DNA of 64,000 bases from Deltaproteobacteria bacterium (GCA_016177765.1 JACOUP010000008.1:900864-964863); one strand, 5' to 3'. Shown: positions 41,457 through 50,958, numbered from the stretch's first letter. The notes: generated from the letters alone by a model not told the origin. Made by a program: numbers and translations.

Positions 41457-42029
41457 ATGGCCAGGATTTTGAAGATTATTGAGGAGGCTGAGGACCCAAA
41501 CCGGATCCGGCTGGTTCTCAATGAGGAACTTCCCGTTTCTGAGCCCCAGTCCTTCTATAGTCGGGAGGAAGCCAACTCCGATCCTTACGCCGCACCGCTC
41601 TTTGATATTATCGGCCTTCAGGCGGTAACCTATTTTGGGAAAGAATTCATCCTGGTCAAAAGTCCCGGAACCCCCTGGAAGTTGATTGTCGCCCCCGCCT
41701 GCAATATCATCAACACGCGGGTCGGATCGGTAGGATCGTCCGCCCTGGAAGAAAAGAGGGTGAAAGAAAAAGAACGGGAGAATGCCGTCAGTTTTGAGAT
41801 GATGAAACCGGAGGAGCGTCTTTTTCGAATTAAAGAAGTTCTTCAAGAACGGATCACTTCACTTCAAGAAAAAGGGATTTTATTGGAAGTCCTCCAGCTC
41901 CGGTATAAGGTCTTGATGGTTCGTTACGAAGGGCCGGAGGAAAAGGCAGACCAGACTTTAAAAGAGATGACCCAGCTTCTCAGACACAAAGTAAGCCCGC
42001 TCATTGCCGTCCGAAGGAGCCTGCCCTGA
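41457..42029 (+). CDS. Protein with Nfu/NifU N-terminal-like domain
   Basis: 190 residues. Residues about 15-75 match the scaffold Nfu N-terminal domain pattern: SDPYAAPLFDIIGLQAVTYF, then KEFILVKSPGTPWKLI. The C-terminal NifU domain with its CxxC is missing, so it cannot bind an iron-sulfur cluster in the usual way. The rest is a charged helical stretch. Its stop codon (CTGCCCTGA) comes from repeat family B at 42024. Function unknown. Confidence 0.6.
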   Translation: MARILKIIEEAEDPNRIRLVLNEELPVSEPQSFYSREEANSDPYAAPLFDIIGLQAVTYFGKEFILVKSPGTPWKLIVAPACNIINTRVGSVGSSALEEKRVKEKERENAVSFEMMKPEERLFRIKEVLQERITSLQEKGILLEVLQLRYKVLMVRYEGPEEKADQTLKEMTQLLRHKVSPLIAVRRSLP

Positions 42030-42060
42030 GCGATCCGCCCCAGGCGGAGAGTCGAAGGGT
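42024..42060 (+). repeat. Repeat family B between two genes
   Basis: CCCTGAGC, a central GC stem (TCCGCCccaGGCGGA) and GTCGAAGGGT. The TGA of CCCTGA stops the upstream gene and the final T is the first base of the marC -35 box. Confidence 0.7.
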
Positions 42061-42088
42061 TGACAATCCATAGGCTCCCCACTAGGTT
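42060..42088 (+). promoter_or_regulatory. marC promoter
   Basis: TTGACA, exactly 17 bases and TAGGTT. The ATG follows six bases later, where transcription should start, so the message is probably leaderless. Confidence 0.6.
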
Positions 42089-42094
42089 GGCCCC

Positions 42095-42685
42095 ATGGCT
42101 GATCTTTTTCACAATTTCTGGCTGACCTTCATCCCGCTCTTTGTGGCGATGGGGATTATTGAAAATGTGCCTATTTTTTTGACCCTGACGGAAAATTTCG
42201 ATAAATCGGGAAAACACCGGATCGTGCGACAATCGATGATTACAGCGGCTGTGATCATCGTGGGGTTCGTTTTTATCGGGAATTGGGTTCTGCGTATGTT
42301 GGGGATCACGATTGCCGATTTTACTGCGGCCGGCGGACTTTTGCTCCTTGTTATTTCGATCAAGACCCTGGTGGAAGATGAATCTCTGTCACGTTCGCCG
42401 GAGACCGCTGGCGTTGTTCCTCTTGGGACGCCGCTGATCGCGGGGCCTGCCATTCTGACCGTTTCCCTTCTGCTCGTTAATCTTTACGGACTCTTTCTGA
42501 CCCTCTTTTCCTGTCTCCTCTGTATTCTCTTGCAGGCGGTTTCCTTCTATCGGGCCGATTGGCTGGGAAAGATTTTGGGAAAAGGGGGTTCCAAGGCCTT
42601 TGCCAAGATTGGGGCGATTGTTCTTGCGGCCATTGCGGTAATGCTGATCCGGCGTGGCGTTCTGGAAATTGTGCAGACTCTATGA
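42095..42685 (+). CDS. MarC-family membrane protein
   Basis: 196 residues, six membrane helices. Family signatures are FIPLFVAMGIIENVPIFLTL at the N terminus, AGGLLLLVISI in the middle and VVPLGTPLIAGPAILTVSLL. MarC proteins were once linked with multiple antibiotic resistance, but their role is unknown. Its last four bases overlap the start of the next gene (ATGA). Confidence 0.88.
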   Translation: MADLFHNFWLTFIPLFVAMGIIENVPIFLTLTENFDKSGKHRIVRQSMITAAVIIVGFVFIGNWVLRMLGITIADFTAAGGLLLLVISIKTLVEDESLSRSPETAGVVPLGTPLIAGPAILTVSLLLVNLYGLFLTLFSCLLCILLQAVSFYRADWLGKILGKGGSKAFAKIGAIVLAAIAVMLIRRGVLEIVQTL

Positions 42686-43668
42686 CGGGATTCAACAAGC
42701 TCGTTCTGATTGATTGCTGGAACGAGTTTTCCGCGGTCAGCCCTTCCCTGACAAAAAGGCTCCGGAGACTCGCTCGAAACGTTCTCTTTTACCGAACTAT
42801 TGAACAGGATCCCCAAAAAGTCATCCGTCACCTGCAGGGGGCCGATGCGGTTTTTCTCGGGTGGACCTCCCTGACACGGGAAATTTTAATGGCTTCCTCT
42901 TCGCTCCGGTACGTTGGTGTGGTCGCCACCGGTTTTAATATGGTGGATATCCGGGCGGCGAAAGAAGAGGGGATTACCGTGACGAATGTCCCCTCCTATT
43001 CCACCAACACGGTGGCCGAATTTCTCTTCGGGCAGTTGATCACATTCCTGCGCCGCTCCATCGCCGCTGAAAAATCACTTCGCCCAAGCGAGCACTCCCT
43101 CCCGGGTCGTTTCTGGGAAAAGATGATGTTTATGGGGAGTGAATTGGAGGGAAGAACCCTTGGCATTATTGGACTGGGCCAGATCGGCCAGAGGGTGGCG
43201 GAGATTGCAAAAGTTTTCAAGATGAAGATTGTTTACTGGAATCGGCACCGCAAAAAAAACTGGGAGAAAAAAGGGGTTCGTTATCTCCCTTTCAAGAAAC
43301 TCCTGAAAGAGGGCGACGTCATCTCCCTCCATGTTGCCCTGAATGACGAGACACGCGGCCTGATCGGGGCCAAAGAATTTTCCCTCATGAAGAAAAACGC
43401 GATCCTGATCAACTTTGCCCGCGGGGCCATTGTTGAAAAAAAGGCGCTTCTTTCCGTACTCCAGCGGCGGCGGATTGCCGGGGCGATCATCGATGTCTAT
43501 GAAAAGGAGCCACCGGACCCCAAAGACCCGCTTTTGAAGGCGCCGAACAGTTTTCTTTCTCCCCATATCGCCTGGCTGACGTGGGAATCGAATGAAAGGA
43601 TGTTCACGATTGCGGTGGAGAACGCGGAGGCGTTTCTTCGAGGACGACCCAAGAATGTCGTTTCCTAG
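42682..43668 (+). CDS. D-isomer-specific 2-hydroxyacid dehydrogenase
   Basis: 328 residues. NAD-dependent oxidoreductase with Rossmann motif LGIIGLGQIGQRVAEIAK, the catalytic Arg in NFARGAIVEKKAL, Glu in DVYEKEPPDP and His in LSPHIAWLT. It may act on glycerate, lactate or phosphoglycerate; the substrate cannot be told. The start ATG 42682 overlaps the marC stop; the open frame upstream (from 42559) is not coding. Confidence 0.88.
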   Translation: MTGFNKLVLIDCWNEFSAVSPSLTKRLRRLARNVLFYRTIEQDPQKVIRHLQGADAVFLGWTSLTREILMASSSLRYVGVVATGFNMVDIRAAKEEGITVTNVPSYSTNTVAEFLFGQLITFLRRSIAAEKSLRPSEHSLPGRFWEKMMFMGSELEGRTLGIIGLGQIGQRVAEIAKVFKMKIVYWNRHRKKNWEKKGVRYLPFKKLLKEGDVISLHVALNDETRGLIGAKEFSLMKKNAILINFARGAIVEKKALLSVLQRRRIAGAIIDVYEKEPPDPKDPLLKAPNSFLSPHIAWLTWESNERMFTIAVENAEAFLRGRPKNVVS

Positions 43669-44110
43669 AATCTATCATTACTCCATCGATGAAGAAGGGG
43701 GGGTCTGGCACGAGGGGGCGCTGGTGGATGAACCGGCCGTCCTCAGCCTCTTTTTCAAAAATATCAAACCAACAAACGATGGCCGTTTTGTCGCCTTCTG
43801 TCAGGGGGAGACCTGTTACTTTAAGGCGGCCGATACCGCTTTAGTAATTCAAGAAGTAGAGATTCTAAAAAAGAAAAAAATGATTGAAGCCATCACCCTC
43901 TTTTTTCAAGGATCGGTTTCAGAAAAATTGGATCCTTCAACCCTCTTTGTCGGCCCCAAAAATGTTTTTTATTGCCGTGTTCGGGGCGGGACCATGACCG
44001 CCCGGTTTAACCGGAAGAGTTATCTTGAATTGGCCCGGGAGATCAGACAAGACAAAAAAAACGGCAGTTTTTTTCTGGAGGTCAAAGGGCAAAAACAAGT
44101 GATCCGATAG
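43655..44110 (+). CDS. DUF1285-like protein
   Basis: 151 residues. Opens YHYSIDEEGGVWHEGALV, then LSLFFKNIKPTNDGRF, VAFCQGETCYFKAADTALVI, the style of the DUF1285 family (a small two-domain fold with an unknown role). The match is by eye. It starts 14 bases before the end of the previous gene, so it is translationally coupled, and ends just before the nuo promoter. Confidence 0.6.
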   Translation: MSFPRIYHYSIDEEGGVWHEGALVDEPAVLSLFFKNIKPTNDGRFVAFCQGETCYFKAADTALVIQEVEILKKKKMIEAITLFFQGSVSEKLDPSTLFVGPKNVFYCRVRGGTMTARFNRKSYLELAREIRQDKKNGSFFLEVKGQKQVIR

Positions 44111-44111
44111 C

Positions 44112-44141
44112 TTGACAGAACGGTTTTGGCCGGTGTAAAAA
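44112..44141 (+). promoter_or_regulatory. Promoter of the nuo operon
   Basis: TTGACA, 18 bases and TAAAAA. The nuoA ATG is nine bases past the -10 box and no ribosome site is visible, so the leader is at most a few bases. Probably a leaderless or near-leaderless message. Confidence 0.6.
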
Positions 44142-44150
44142 TACCCGCTT

Positions 44151-44561
44151 ATGTTATTCCAGTTTGGGAATGTCTTGGTCTTTATCCTGCTCGCGGTCGG
44201 GTTTGTGTTGGCGAGTCTCCTGATCGGGAGCCTTATCCGTCCCTCGGTCCCGTCCACCATGAAGCAGAGTTCCTATGAGTGCGGTGAGGAACCGGTCGGT
44301 TCGGCCTGGGTTAATTTTAATATCCGTTTTTACATTATTGCCCTGCTCTTTATTATCTTTGATGTGGAGATCGCCTTCATGTTCCCTGTCGGTGTTGTCT
44401 TCAAACAGTGGGTGGCCGAAGGGAAGGGGCTGACCGCCCTTGTGGAGATCCTGATCTTCTCCTTGATCCTCCTCTTTGGCCTCGCCTATGTCTGGATCAA
44501 GGGGGATCTGGAGTGGGTGAAGAAAATAGGAAAGGGTGATTCACCCAAGGAAAGTGGATAA
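44151..44561 (+). CDS. nuoA: NADH-quinone oxidoreductase subunit A (copy 1)
   Basis: 136 residues, three membrane helices. Conserved [24 protein letters not shown] and [14 protein letters not shown] (the Asp-Val-Glu pair in the membrane part) are present. It is part of the proton-pumping membrane arm of complex I. The C-terminal tail carries an in-frame 15-bp palindrome (KGDSPKESG). First gene of the nuo operon; its last base is the first of nuoB. A second nuoA lies at 58752. Confidence 0.95.
   Translation: MLFQFGNVLVFILLAVGFVLASLLIGSLIRPSVPSTMKQSSYECGEEPVGSAWVNFNIRFYIIALLFIIFDVEIAFMFPVGVVFKQWVAEGKGLTALVEILIFSLILLFGLAYVWIKGDLEWVKKIGKGDSPKESG
44532..44546 (+). repeat. 15-bp palindromic unit at the nuoA C terminus
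   Basis: AAGGGTGATTCACCC followed by AAGGAA, exact consensus and on a codon boundary (codon 128), in the last codons of the gene. Confidence 0.85.
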
Positions 44562-45058
44562 TGTTGACACTCAAAAACCAACTGCCGGCTAATGTGATTA
44601 CCACCAAAGTCGATGACCTGCTGAACTGGGGGCGTGCCTCGTCGCTTTGGTATCTCCTGTTTGGACTCGCCTGCTGTGCGATCGAGATGATGCAGACCGG
44701 GGGGCCAAAGACCGACCTTGAACGGTTTGGTTCGGTCTTTCGGGCGACGCCGCGCCAGTCGGACCTGATTATTGTCGCCGGGACACTGACCTACAAGATG
44801 GCGCTCCGGACGAAACTTCTCTATGAACAGATGCCGGAACCGAAGTACGTTATTTCCATGGGGAGCTGTGCCAACTGCGGGGGACTGTTCCAGCCCGCTT
44901 ATTCAGTTGTGAAAGGGGTGGATAAGATTATCCCGGTTGACATTTACATCCCCGGTTGCCCTCCCCGTCCGGAGGCGTTGACGGAAGGGTTGATCCGGCT
45001 CCAGGAGAAAATCAGGCGGGAGAAATTTTTGGTCCGTCATCAACCGGTAGCGGCTTAA
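44561..45058 (+). CDS. nuoB: NADH-quinone oxidoreductase subunit B
   Basis: 165 residues. Carries the N2 iron-sulfur cluster next to the quinone site. Ligands are visible: the double Cys in [11 protein letters not shown], Cys in [10 protein letters not shown] and Cys in [28 protein letters not shown] is the usual middle part. Starts on the last base of the nuoA stop codon. Normal length. Confidence 0.97.
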   Translation: MLTLKNQLPANVITTKVDDLLNWGRASSLWYLLFGLACCAIEMMQTGGPKTDLERFGSVFRATPRQSDLIIVAGTLTYKMALRTKLLYEQMPEPKYVISMGSCANCGGLFQPAYSVVKGVDKIIPVDIYIPGCPPRPEALTEGLIRLQEKIRREKFLVRHQPVAA

Positions 45059-45071
45059 AATAAAGGAACCC

Positions 45072-45587
45072 ATGAACATTGAGGATATCTTCAGAGAGTT
45101 GCAATTGCAGTTCCCCGGTGTCGCCATGGAGTTAGTCAACGCCAGACTTCCGGCCGCTCCGGGAGAATTGGGAGGGGACTCTTTCCTTGTTGTCCCGGCG
45201 GAAAAGATTGTTCCGGTCTGCGAGCTTTTGAAAATTTCCGACATCTTTTATTTCGATTGTCTCTCCGATTTGACCGGGGTGGACTGGAAAGACCATTTAG
45301 AAGTTATTTACCACCTTTTTTCCTACCGGCACCGGCATCACCTTGAGATTAAGGTAAAACTGCCGGTGGAAAAACCACAGGTCCCAACAGTGGAATCCGT
45401 TTGGAAGGTGGCCAATTGGCTGGAGCGGGAGGTCTACGACCTTTTGGGAATAAATTTTGAGGGGCATAGCGACCTCCGGCGGATCATGCTTCCCGACGAT
45501 TGGGTTGGGCATCCTTTGAGAAAGGATTATAAGGAAGAGGAAGATTACCACGGGATCACGACAACGAGGCCATCGTTATTGCAATGA
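45072..45587 (+). CDS. nuoC: NADH-quinone oxidoreductase subunit C
   Basis: 171 residues. Peripheral subunit of the hydrophilic arm. The signature [20 protein letters not shown] and the family ending [18 protein letters not shown] are present. It is separate from nuoD, not fused. Overlaps the nuoD start by four bases. Confidence 0.95.
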   Translation: MNIEDIFRELQLQFPGVAMELVNARLPAAPGELGGDSFLVVPAEKIVPVCELLKISDIFYFDCLSDLTGVDWKDHLEVIYHLFSYRHRHHLEIKVKLPVEKPQVPTVESVWKVANWLEREVYDLLGINFEGHSDLRRIMLPDDWVGHPLRKDYKEEEDYHGITTTRPSLLQ

Positions 45588-46702
45588 CTGAACTGAAGAC
45601 ACAGGAAATGACCTTAAACATGGGACCGCAGCACCCGAGTACCCATGGGGTGATCCGGTTTATCGTCAAGACCGATGGTGAGGTGATGGATGTGGCGATC
45701 CCGGATGTCGGTTACCTGCATCGTTCCATCGAAAAAATCTCCGAAGGGGTTACCTACAACGGCTTCATGCCCTGGACCGATCGTGTCGATTACTTGGCCG
45801 CGATGAATTGCAATGTGGCTTATGCGATGGCGGTCGAGAAACTGGCCGGGATCCAGCCGACGAAGCGGGCAGAGTACTTAAGGGTCATTGCCCAGGAATT
45901 GAATCGGATTATCTCCCATCTCCTCGCGATCGGTTCTCTGGCGATGGATGTCGGGGCCTACACCCCGTTCTTGCACACCTTGAGGGAACGGGAGGCGATC
46001 AATGATTTGATGGAATCCCTCTGCGGCCAGCGGTTGACCTACAACTACGCCCGGATCGGCGGTGTGATCTACGACCTCCCTGACGGTTTTGTGGAAAAGA
46101 CGCTCCCCGTTTTGGACCGTGTGGAGAGGTCGCTCAATGAATTTGACCGGTTGGTGACGGGAAACAAGATTTTTCTCAAACGATTGGGAGGGATTGGGGT
46201 CATCTCACGCGAAGAGGCGATCAATTATAATCTAGTCGGGCCGAACCTGCGTGGCTCTGGTGTCAACTGGGACCTGCGCCGGGATGAACCGTACTCTGTT
46301 TACCCTGAATTGGAGTTTGAGGTCCCGGTCGGGACAGGGGAGGCGGGCCTCTTGGGGGACTGTTTTGACCGGTACATGGTTCGTGTCAAAGAGATCCTTC
46401 AGTCCTGCCGTCTGGTCCGGCAATGTTTCGAGAAAATGCCGGCGGGGGATTTTATGGTGAAGGTTCCGAAGAAGGTTCGTCCCCCCAAGGGAGAGATCTA
46501 TGTCCGCCTGGAGAGTACGCGGGGGGATATGGGGGTCTACCTCGTCTCCGACGGTTCGGACAAGCCGTACCGGGTGAGGTTCCGCACCAGTTCCTTCACC
46601 GCGATGAGCATCATTGACAAGGTTTCTCATGGGATGATGATTGCCGACCTGATTGCGTTGATTGCGAGCCTGGATGTGGTCGCGCCGGAGATTGACCGAT
46701 AA
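45584..46702 (+). CDS. nuoD: NADH-quinone oxidoreductase subunit D
   Basis: 372 residues. Forms the quinone-binding cavity with Nuo[17 protein letters not shown] at the N terminus, with the His and the following motif [14 protein letters not shown], is diagnostic. The C-terminal Asp motif lies in [10 protein letters not shown]. The length is short compared with the E. coli CD fusion, as expected for a separate subunit. Overlaps nuoC and nuoH by a few bases. Confidence 0.96.
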   Translation: MTELKTQEMTLNMGPQHPSTHGVIRFIVKTDGEVMDVAIPDVGYLHRSIEKISEGVTYNGFMPWTDRVDYLAAMNCNVAYAMAVEKLAGIQPTKRAEYLRVIAQELNRIISHLLAIGSLAMDVGAYTPFLHTLREREAINDLMESLCGQRLTYNYARIGGVIYDLPDGFVEKTLPVLDRVERSLNEFDRLVTGNKIFLKRLGGIGVISREEAINYNLVGPNLRGSGVNWDLRRDEPYSVYPELEFEVPVGTGEAGLLGDCFDRYMVRVKEILQSCRLVRQCFEKMPAGDFMVKVPKKVRPPKGEIYVRLESTRGDMGVYLVSDGSDKPYRVRFRTSSFTAMSIIDKVSHGMMIADLIALIASLDVVAPEIDR

Positions 46703-47910
46703 TGCAAAACCTGGCCAACCTTCTGATCGCCAAATATGCCTTGCTTCAAACAATCCCCGCAGAATTTGTCTATGTTGGCATCCAGATTCTTTTTGGCCTG
46801 GTCCTTTTGCTCCTCTTTGTTGCGCCATTTGCCGGGATTACCTCCTGGGTGGAACGGCGGATTGCCGCCCGGATGATGGACCGGATCGGGCCGAACCGTG
46901 TTGGCCCGGTCGGTTTTCTTCAATGGCTGGCTGACGGGCTCAAATCGATCCTCAAGGAAGACCTGATCCCGGCCAAGGCGGATGGCCCGCTCTTTCGGAT
47001 GGCCCCGTATCTTGTCTTTACCGGGATGTTCTCTGCCTTTGTCTCGATCCCGTTTTCAAGTGCGCTCATCATTGCCGATTTGAACGTCGGGATCTTTTAT
47101 ATCCTCGCAGTGACCTCGCTTGTTGTTGTTGGGATCCTGATGTGCGGTTGGGCCTCGAACAATAAATATTCCCTTCTGGGGGGGATGCGTTCGGCGGCGC
47201 AGATTGTTTCTTACGAAATCCCTTCCGGTTTGGGGATTTTAACGGTTGTCCTTCTGGCCGGTTCCCTTTCGATGCAAGAGATCATCAAGGCCCAAGGGGC
47301 CGCCCCCTGGAACTGGTTTTTGTTCAACAACCCGTTTTCGATGATCGCTTTCTTCATCCTTTTTATTTCGTCCCTCGCCGAAGGGAACCGGACGCCGTTT
47401 GATATTCCGGAGGCTGAGTCCGAAATTGTCTCCGGCTACAATACGGAATATTCCGGAATGCGCTTCCTCTTTTTCTTTTTTGCCGAATGGGCCAATCTTT
47501 ATCTGATTGCGGCGATCGCCGTGACCTTGTTTATGGGGGGGTGGCAGATTCCTCAAGTCTTGAGACACTGGGCCCTTGGGATTAACCCGTGGCTCCCTCC
47601 CCTTTTTGAACTGATCACCTTTGTCGCCAAATCACTGGCGGTTGTTTTTGTGATCATCTGGATCCGCTGGACCCTGCCGCGGGTTCGTGTCGATCAACTG
47701 ATGGCCCTTTGCTGGAAGTACTTGACCCCGATCGGTTTTGTCTGTGTGCTGGGGACTGCGGTCTGGATGGTCCTTCTGCCGCAGGGCTCTCTGTTTACCC
47801 GGTATTTTTTATTAAGTCTGGCCCTTGTCACACTCCTCTACTTTTTCTGGCGGGTCTACTACCAACTTCGTTATTCAAACGTGGCGCTGGATTTTAGGCC
47901 ATTACTATGA
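46702..47910 (+). CDS. nuoH: NADH-quinone oxidoreductase subunit H
   Basis: 402 residues, about eight or nine membrane helices. Links the hydrophilic arm to the pump and forms part of the quinone channel. Conserved WVERRIAARMMDRIGPNRVG, LQWLADGLKSILKED and EGNRTPFDIPEAESEIVSGY are all present. The TPFD/EAESELV-type Glu-rich loop is intact. Confidence 0.96.
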   Translation: MQNLANLLIAKYALLQTIPAEFVYVGIQILFGLVLLLLFVAPFAGITSWVERRIAARMMDRIGPNRVGPVGFLQWLADGLKSILKEDLIPAKADGPLFRMAPYLVFTGMFSAFVSIPFSSALIIADLNVGIFYILAVTSLVVVGILMCGWASNNKYSLLGGMRSAAQIVSYEIPSGLGILTVVLLAGSLSMQEIIKAQGAAPWNWFLFNNPFSMIAFFILFISSLAEGNRTPFDIPEAESEIVSGYNTEYSGMRFLFFFFAEWANLYLIAAIAVTLFMGGWQIPQVLRHWALGINPWLPPLFELITFVAKSLAVVFVIIWIRWTLPRVRVDQLMALCWKYLTPIGFVCVLGTAVWMVLLPQGSLFTRYFLLSLALVTLLYFFWRVYYQLRYSNVALDFRPLL

Positions 47911-48401
47911 CGCAATATTTTAAAAATATCAGTGATTCGGTCACCTCCATTTTTGAGGGGATGAGTGTCACCTTTTCCCATCTCTTCCGAAAGCCGGTCA
48001 CGATCCAATACCCCGACCGGATCCCCAAACCATTGAAGGAAACCTTGCCGGAACGGTTCCGTGGATTTCTCAAGGTGGATATGGAGATCTGCACCGCCTG
48101 TCTCGCCTGTATGACCGATTGCCCGATCGACTGTATCCTGATCGAAACCCAGAAAGATGAGGCGACGAAACAACGGGTCCTGACAAAGTTTGATATCGAT
48201 GAGGCCAAATGCATGTATTGCGGCCTCTGCACCGAGCCCTGCCCGACCGGGGCGATCCATTTTACCCGCGAATTTGAAAAGGCGACGGAGAGTCTTGATG
48301 AACTGGTTTTCCGCTTCGTCCCCGAAGGGACGACGATCGTCCCGTACAAGGCTCCGAAGAAAGATAAGGAAGAGGCGACGACGGAAGGGGTGAGCGTATG
48401 A
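47907..48401 (+). CDS. nuoI: NADH-quinone oxidoreductase subunit I
   Basis: 164 residues. Two [4Fe-4S] motifs, CTACLACMTDCP and CMYCGLCTEPCP, carry clusters N6a and N6b. The first part (SHLFRKPVTIQYPD) is as in the family. It would pass electrons to NuoB. Overlaps nuoH and nuoJ by four bases each. Confidence 0.96.
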   Translation: MTQYFKNISDSVTSIFEGMSVTFSHLFRKPVTIQYPDRIPKPLKETLPERFRGFLKVDMEICTACLACMTDCPIDCILIETQKDEATKQRVLTKFDIDEAKCMYCGLCTEPCPTGAIHFTREFEKATESLDELVFRFVPEGTTIVPYKAPKKDKEEATTEGVSV

Positions 48402-48892
48402 TCGGCCTTGTCCTCTTTGGGGCCTTTGCCTTTTTTGTGGTGGTCGGTGCCGCGGTGGTCAGTTTTTCGCGGAACATCGTCCATTCCGGCTTTGCCCTGA
48501 TGGGGAGTTTTTTTGGCGTCGCCGCCTTTTACCTCATGCTCTCTTCCGATTTTGTGGCCGTGACTCAAGTTCTGATTTATGTCGGCGGCATCCTTGTCCT
48601 TGTCCTCTTTGCCGTGATGCTGACAAACAAAATTGAGGATGTGACGGTGAGCAATCAATCGATCAATAAAATAATCGGGGCGGTCCTCTGCGGCACACTC
48701 CTGATTTATCTTTTAAACCTGTCCGGTTCTGCCGGCTGGGTGGTGCAGGACGGGGAAAAATTTGATTCGATGGTTGTGCCGATCGGGAACGCCTTGCTCA
48801 CCGGTTATCTTCTTCCGTTTGAAGTGATTTCGATCGCACTGTTGGCCGCATTGTTGGGGGCGGTTGTCTTGGTGCGAAGGGAGGTTCGATAG
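48398..48892 (+). CDS. nuoJ: NADH-quinone oxidoreductase subunit J
   Basis: 164 residues, five membrane helices. Family motif LMLSSDFVAVTQVLIYVGGI and VLVLFAVMLTNK are visible. Membrane-arm subunit next to NuoK. ATG overlaps the nuoI stop. Confidence 0.95.
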   Translation: MIGLVLFGAFAFFVVVGAAVVSFSRNIVHSGFALMGSFFGVAAFYLMLSSDFVAVTQVLIYVGGILVLVLFAVMLTNKIEDVTVSNQSINKIIGAVLCGTLLIYLLNLSGSAGWVVQDGEKFDSMVVPIGNALLTGYLLPFEVISIALLAALLGAVVLVRREVR

Positions 48893-49198
48893 ATGCCGAT
48901 ACTCCAACATTACCTGACGATAACGGCGATCCTCTTCTGCCTCGGTCTTTATAACGTGATTACCCGGAAGAGTGCGGTTGGCTTGCTGATCGGTGTTGAA
49001 CTGATCCTTAACGCCGCCGCCCTGAATTTTGTCGTCTTTGCGCATTTCAACGGGAATGATCTGGCCGGCTCTCTCTTTGCGATCTTCATCATCATCCTCG
49101 CGGCGGCCGAGGCGGCAGTCGCCCTGGCGATCGTCGTCGCCATTTTTCAACAATACCGGGACATCGATACCACGCAGACAACCTTGCTGAAAGGGTAG
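48893..49198 (+). CDS. nuoK: NADH-quinone oxidoreductase subunit K
   Basis: 101 residues, three membrane helices. GLYNVITRKSAVGLLIGVEL, and later ILAAAEAAVALAIVVAIF with the conserved Glu residues of the pump, are present. It begins directly after nuoJ. After nuoK the operon order is broken: surface-protein genes come next instead of nuoL. Confidence 0.95.
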   Translation: MPILQHYLTITAILFCLGLYNVITRKSAVGLLIGVELILNAAALNFVVFAHFNGNDLAGSLFAIFIIILAAAEAAVALAIVVAIFQQYRDIDTTQTTLLKG

Positions 49199-49212
49199 TC
49201 AAAAAAATCCCC

Positions 49213-50064
49213 ATGCGGCGATCCATTATCCTTTTATTTGGTCTGTTCTTTTTTCTAGGCTCTTTGGTCCCGTGTGCCTGGGCCCAGACCGGATTTAATC
49301 CGGAGTTTTTGGGGAACGGGGCGCCCGGCCCTTATGGGGGGCTGTGTGCCAAGTACTTTGCCAGCTATTTTAACCAGAATGGAATTAATGCGCATGACGC
49401 CGAAACGGCGCTGGAACTGGAATATTTTTCCGAAGGGTTTACCGGGGCTGACCGGAAAGACCAGCTCCTCTTTTTGATCCATGCCCCGTTAGGGTACCGG
49501 TGGGAGGGGTCAAAATCGGGGGGAGGGCTCGGCACGGTTAGTCTCCTCGCCTCTCATTTCTGGCATCTGGTGGAGGGGGATCGTGCCAACGTCTGGTTTG
49601 ATAACGGCCTGGTGGTCGGTCTCCCAACGGCGACCCAAAGAGAGGGGATCCGGATCGGGGGGAATTCTTTTTCCGTCAGTTGGTATCAGGAGATGTTTCT
49701 TCAATGGGGAAAATGGTCGGTCTCCATTGTTCCTGTTTCAGTCGGATGGGGATTTAAAGACTATCGGACCGATGAACGGGGTGGTCTCGCCCTCTCTGTG
49801 GCGAATGGTGTCGTCGGGCGAAAAATAGGGGAGCGGACGAACCTCGGTCTTAATTTTGGCTTGCATCTGGGACATCTGGTTGGCAGCGAAGATGCCGCCG
49901 GCAACTCCTTGGGGACAGCCAGACGGATTTATGTCGGACCTGCCGGCAATGTTAAAATCAAGGAGAACCTTTTCCTCCAATTCGGAACGGTCGTCGACCT
50001 GAACACCAAGGGGACCGAACGAGGTCAAGGGCTGTTTCTCGCCCTCTGGCATCACTTTTTATAA
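49213..50064 (+). CDS. Outer-membrane beta-barrel protein
   Basis: 283 residues. Signal peptide IILLFGLFFFLGSLVPCAWA. The rest alternates short amphipathic strands and ends LFLALWHHFL, a typical barrel C terminus. Weak resemblance to the MetA-type phenol-degradation transporter family (DUF6268/PF13557 style). Starts 14 bases after nuoK, so may be read from the nuo promoter. Confidence 0.75.
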   Translation: MRRSIILLFGLFFFLGSLVPCAWAQTGFNPEFLGNGAPGPYGGLCAKYFASYFNQNGINAHDAETALELEYFSEGFTGADRKDQLLFLIHAPLGYRWEGSKSGGGLGTVSLLASHFWHLVEGDRANVWFDNGLVVGLPTATQREGIRIGGNSFSVSWYQEMFLQWGKWSVSIVPVSVGWGFKDYRTDERGGLALSVANGVVGRKIGERTNLGLNFGLHLGHLVGSEDAAGNSLGTARRIYVGPAGNVKIKENLFLQFGTVVDLNTKGTERGQGLFLALWHHFL

Positions 50065-50112
50065 GCAACTCTTCCCAACCCTCCCCGATAATGACCGGCA
50101 AAAGGAGCTTAC

Positions 50113-50958
50113 ATGTCGGACATCTATTTTGGGGCACCGCAATCGATAGCCGATGAAACGGTAGATCTTGCTCTTCTGAATCGTTTGGATGGGTCCTACA
50201 GCCTTCCCAATGAACCTTATACTCCAATCGGGAATCCCAATTTTAGTGACCACCGTACTGTTGATGGTGAATCCTTTTATGGTCTTGTCCATGAAGGGAA
50301 CGGCTTCTGGCACCTCGAGTTTGGCAATCAAATCGCCTCTCCCTCTTTTTATGCTACGGAGATTGACCGGTTTGGCTGGTTTGATGCCGATCGGGATGGT
50401 GATTTCGATTTTGTTTATGAAGGGGCCGGAGCGGTCGCCGAGGTCCTTCTGAATCAAGGACCTGCGGTCTTTTATTACGATTCGTCTTCGGTGCAACCTT
50501 CGGAGAGGAAAATGGCGATTGCCGACCTTCTGGCCAACGGGAATGCAGCGGACCCGGATGGGGTAATTACCGCCGACGAATGGACCCGTTTCAATGAGAT
50601 TCGTCCTTCGCGGCCTGGACCTATCAGTGAGATAATTGAACTCTATGGGATGGATCGATTGACGGAGCTGGTTCAGGCCTACATCAATCTGAATGCTTCA
50701 CAGGTGAGGGGATTGATAAAGGTTCAAGCTGGCTTTATGCGTGTGAGAGCGGATCAGATGATCCCTCAAGTGGTGGCGATAGAAGGGACTGTTTATGATC
50801 CACTCATTTGGAACTGTTATAAAGAAGATTATCGGTATACAGTGACCTACCGCTTGTTAGGCAGACAGCAAACAATGACGATCAATCTTAGTGATTTTCG
50901 TTGTACCCCTTTTGATCATATCGCCCAGCTGATCGTCTCCCGCCTCTACGCACCCTGA
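50113..50958 (+). CDS. Hypothetical protein with EF-hand-like loops
   Basis: 281 residues without an export signal. Loops such as DADRDGDFDFVYE and DPDGVITADEWTRF resemble calcium-binding Asp-rich loops; the first half repeats short motifs (FYGLVHEGNGFWHLEF). Preceded by AAAGGAG. Unknown function. Its position between two envelope genes suggests a surface role. Confidence 0.6.
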   Translation: MSDIYFGAPQSIADETVDLALLNRLDGSYSLPNEPYTPIGNPNFSDHRTVDGESFYGLVHEGNGFWHLEFGNQIASPSFYATEIDRFGWFDADRDGDFDFVYEGAGAVAEVLLNQGPAVFYYDSSSVQPSERKMAIADLLANGNAADPDGVITADEWTRFNEIRPSRPGPISEIIELYGMDRLTELVQAYINLNASQVRGLIKVQAGFMRVRADQMIPQVVAIEGTVYDPLIWNCYKEDYRYTVTYRLLGRQQTMTINLSDFRCTPFDHIAQLIVSRLYAP

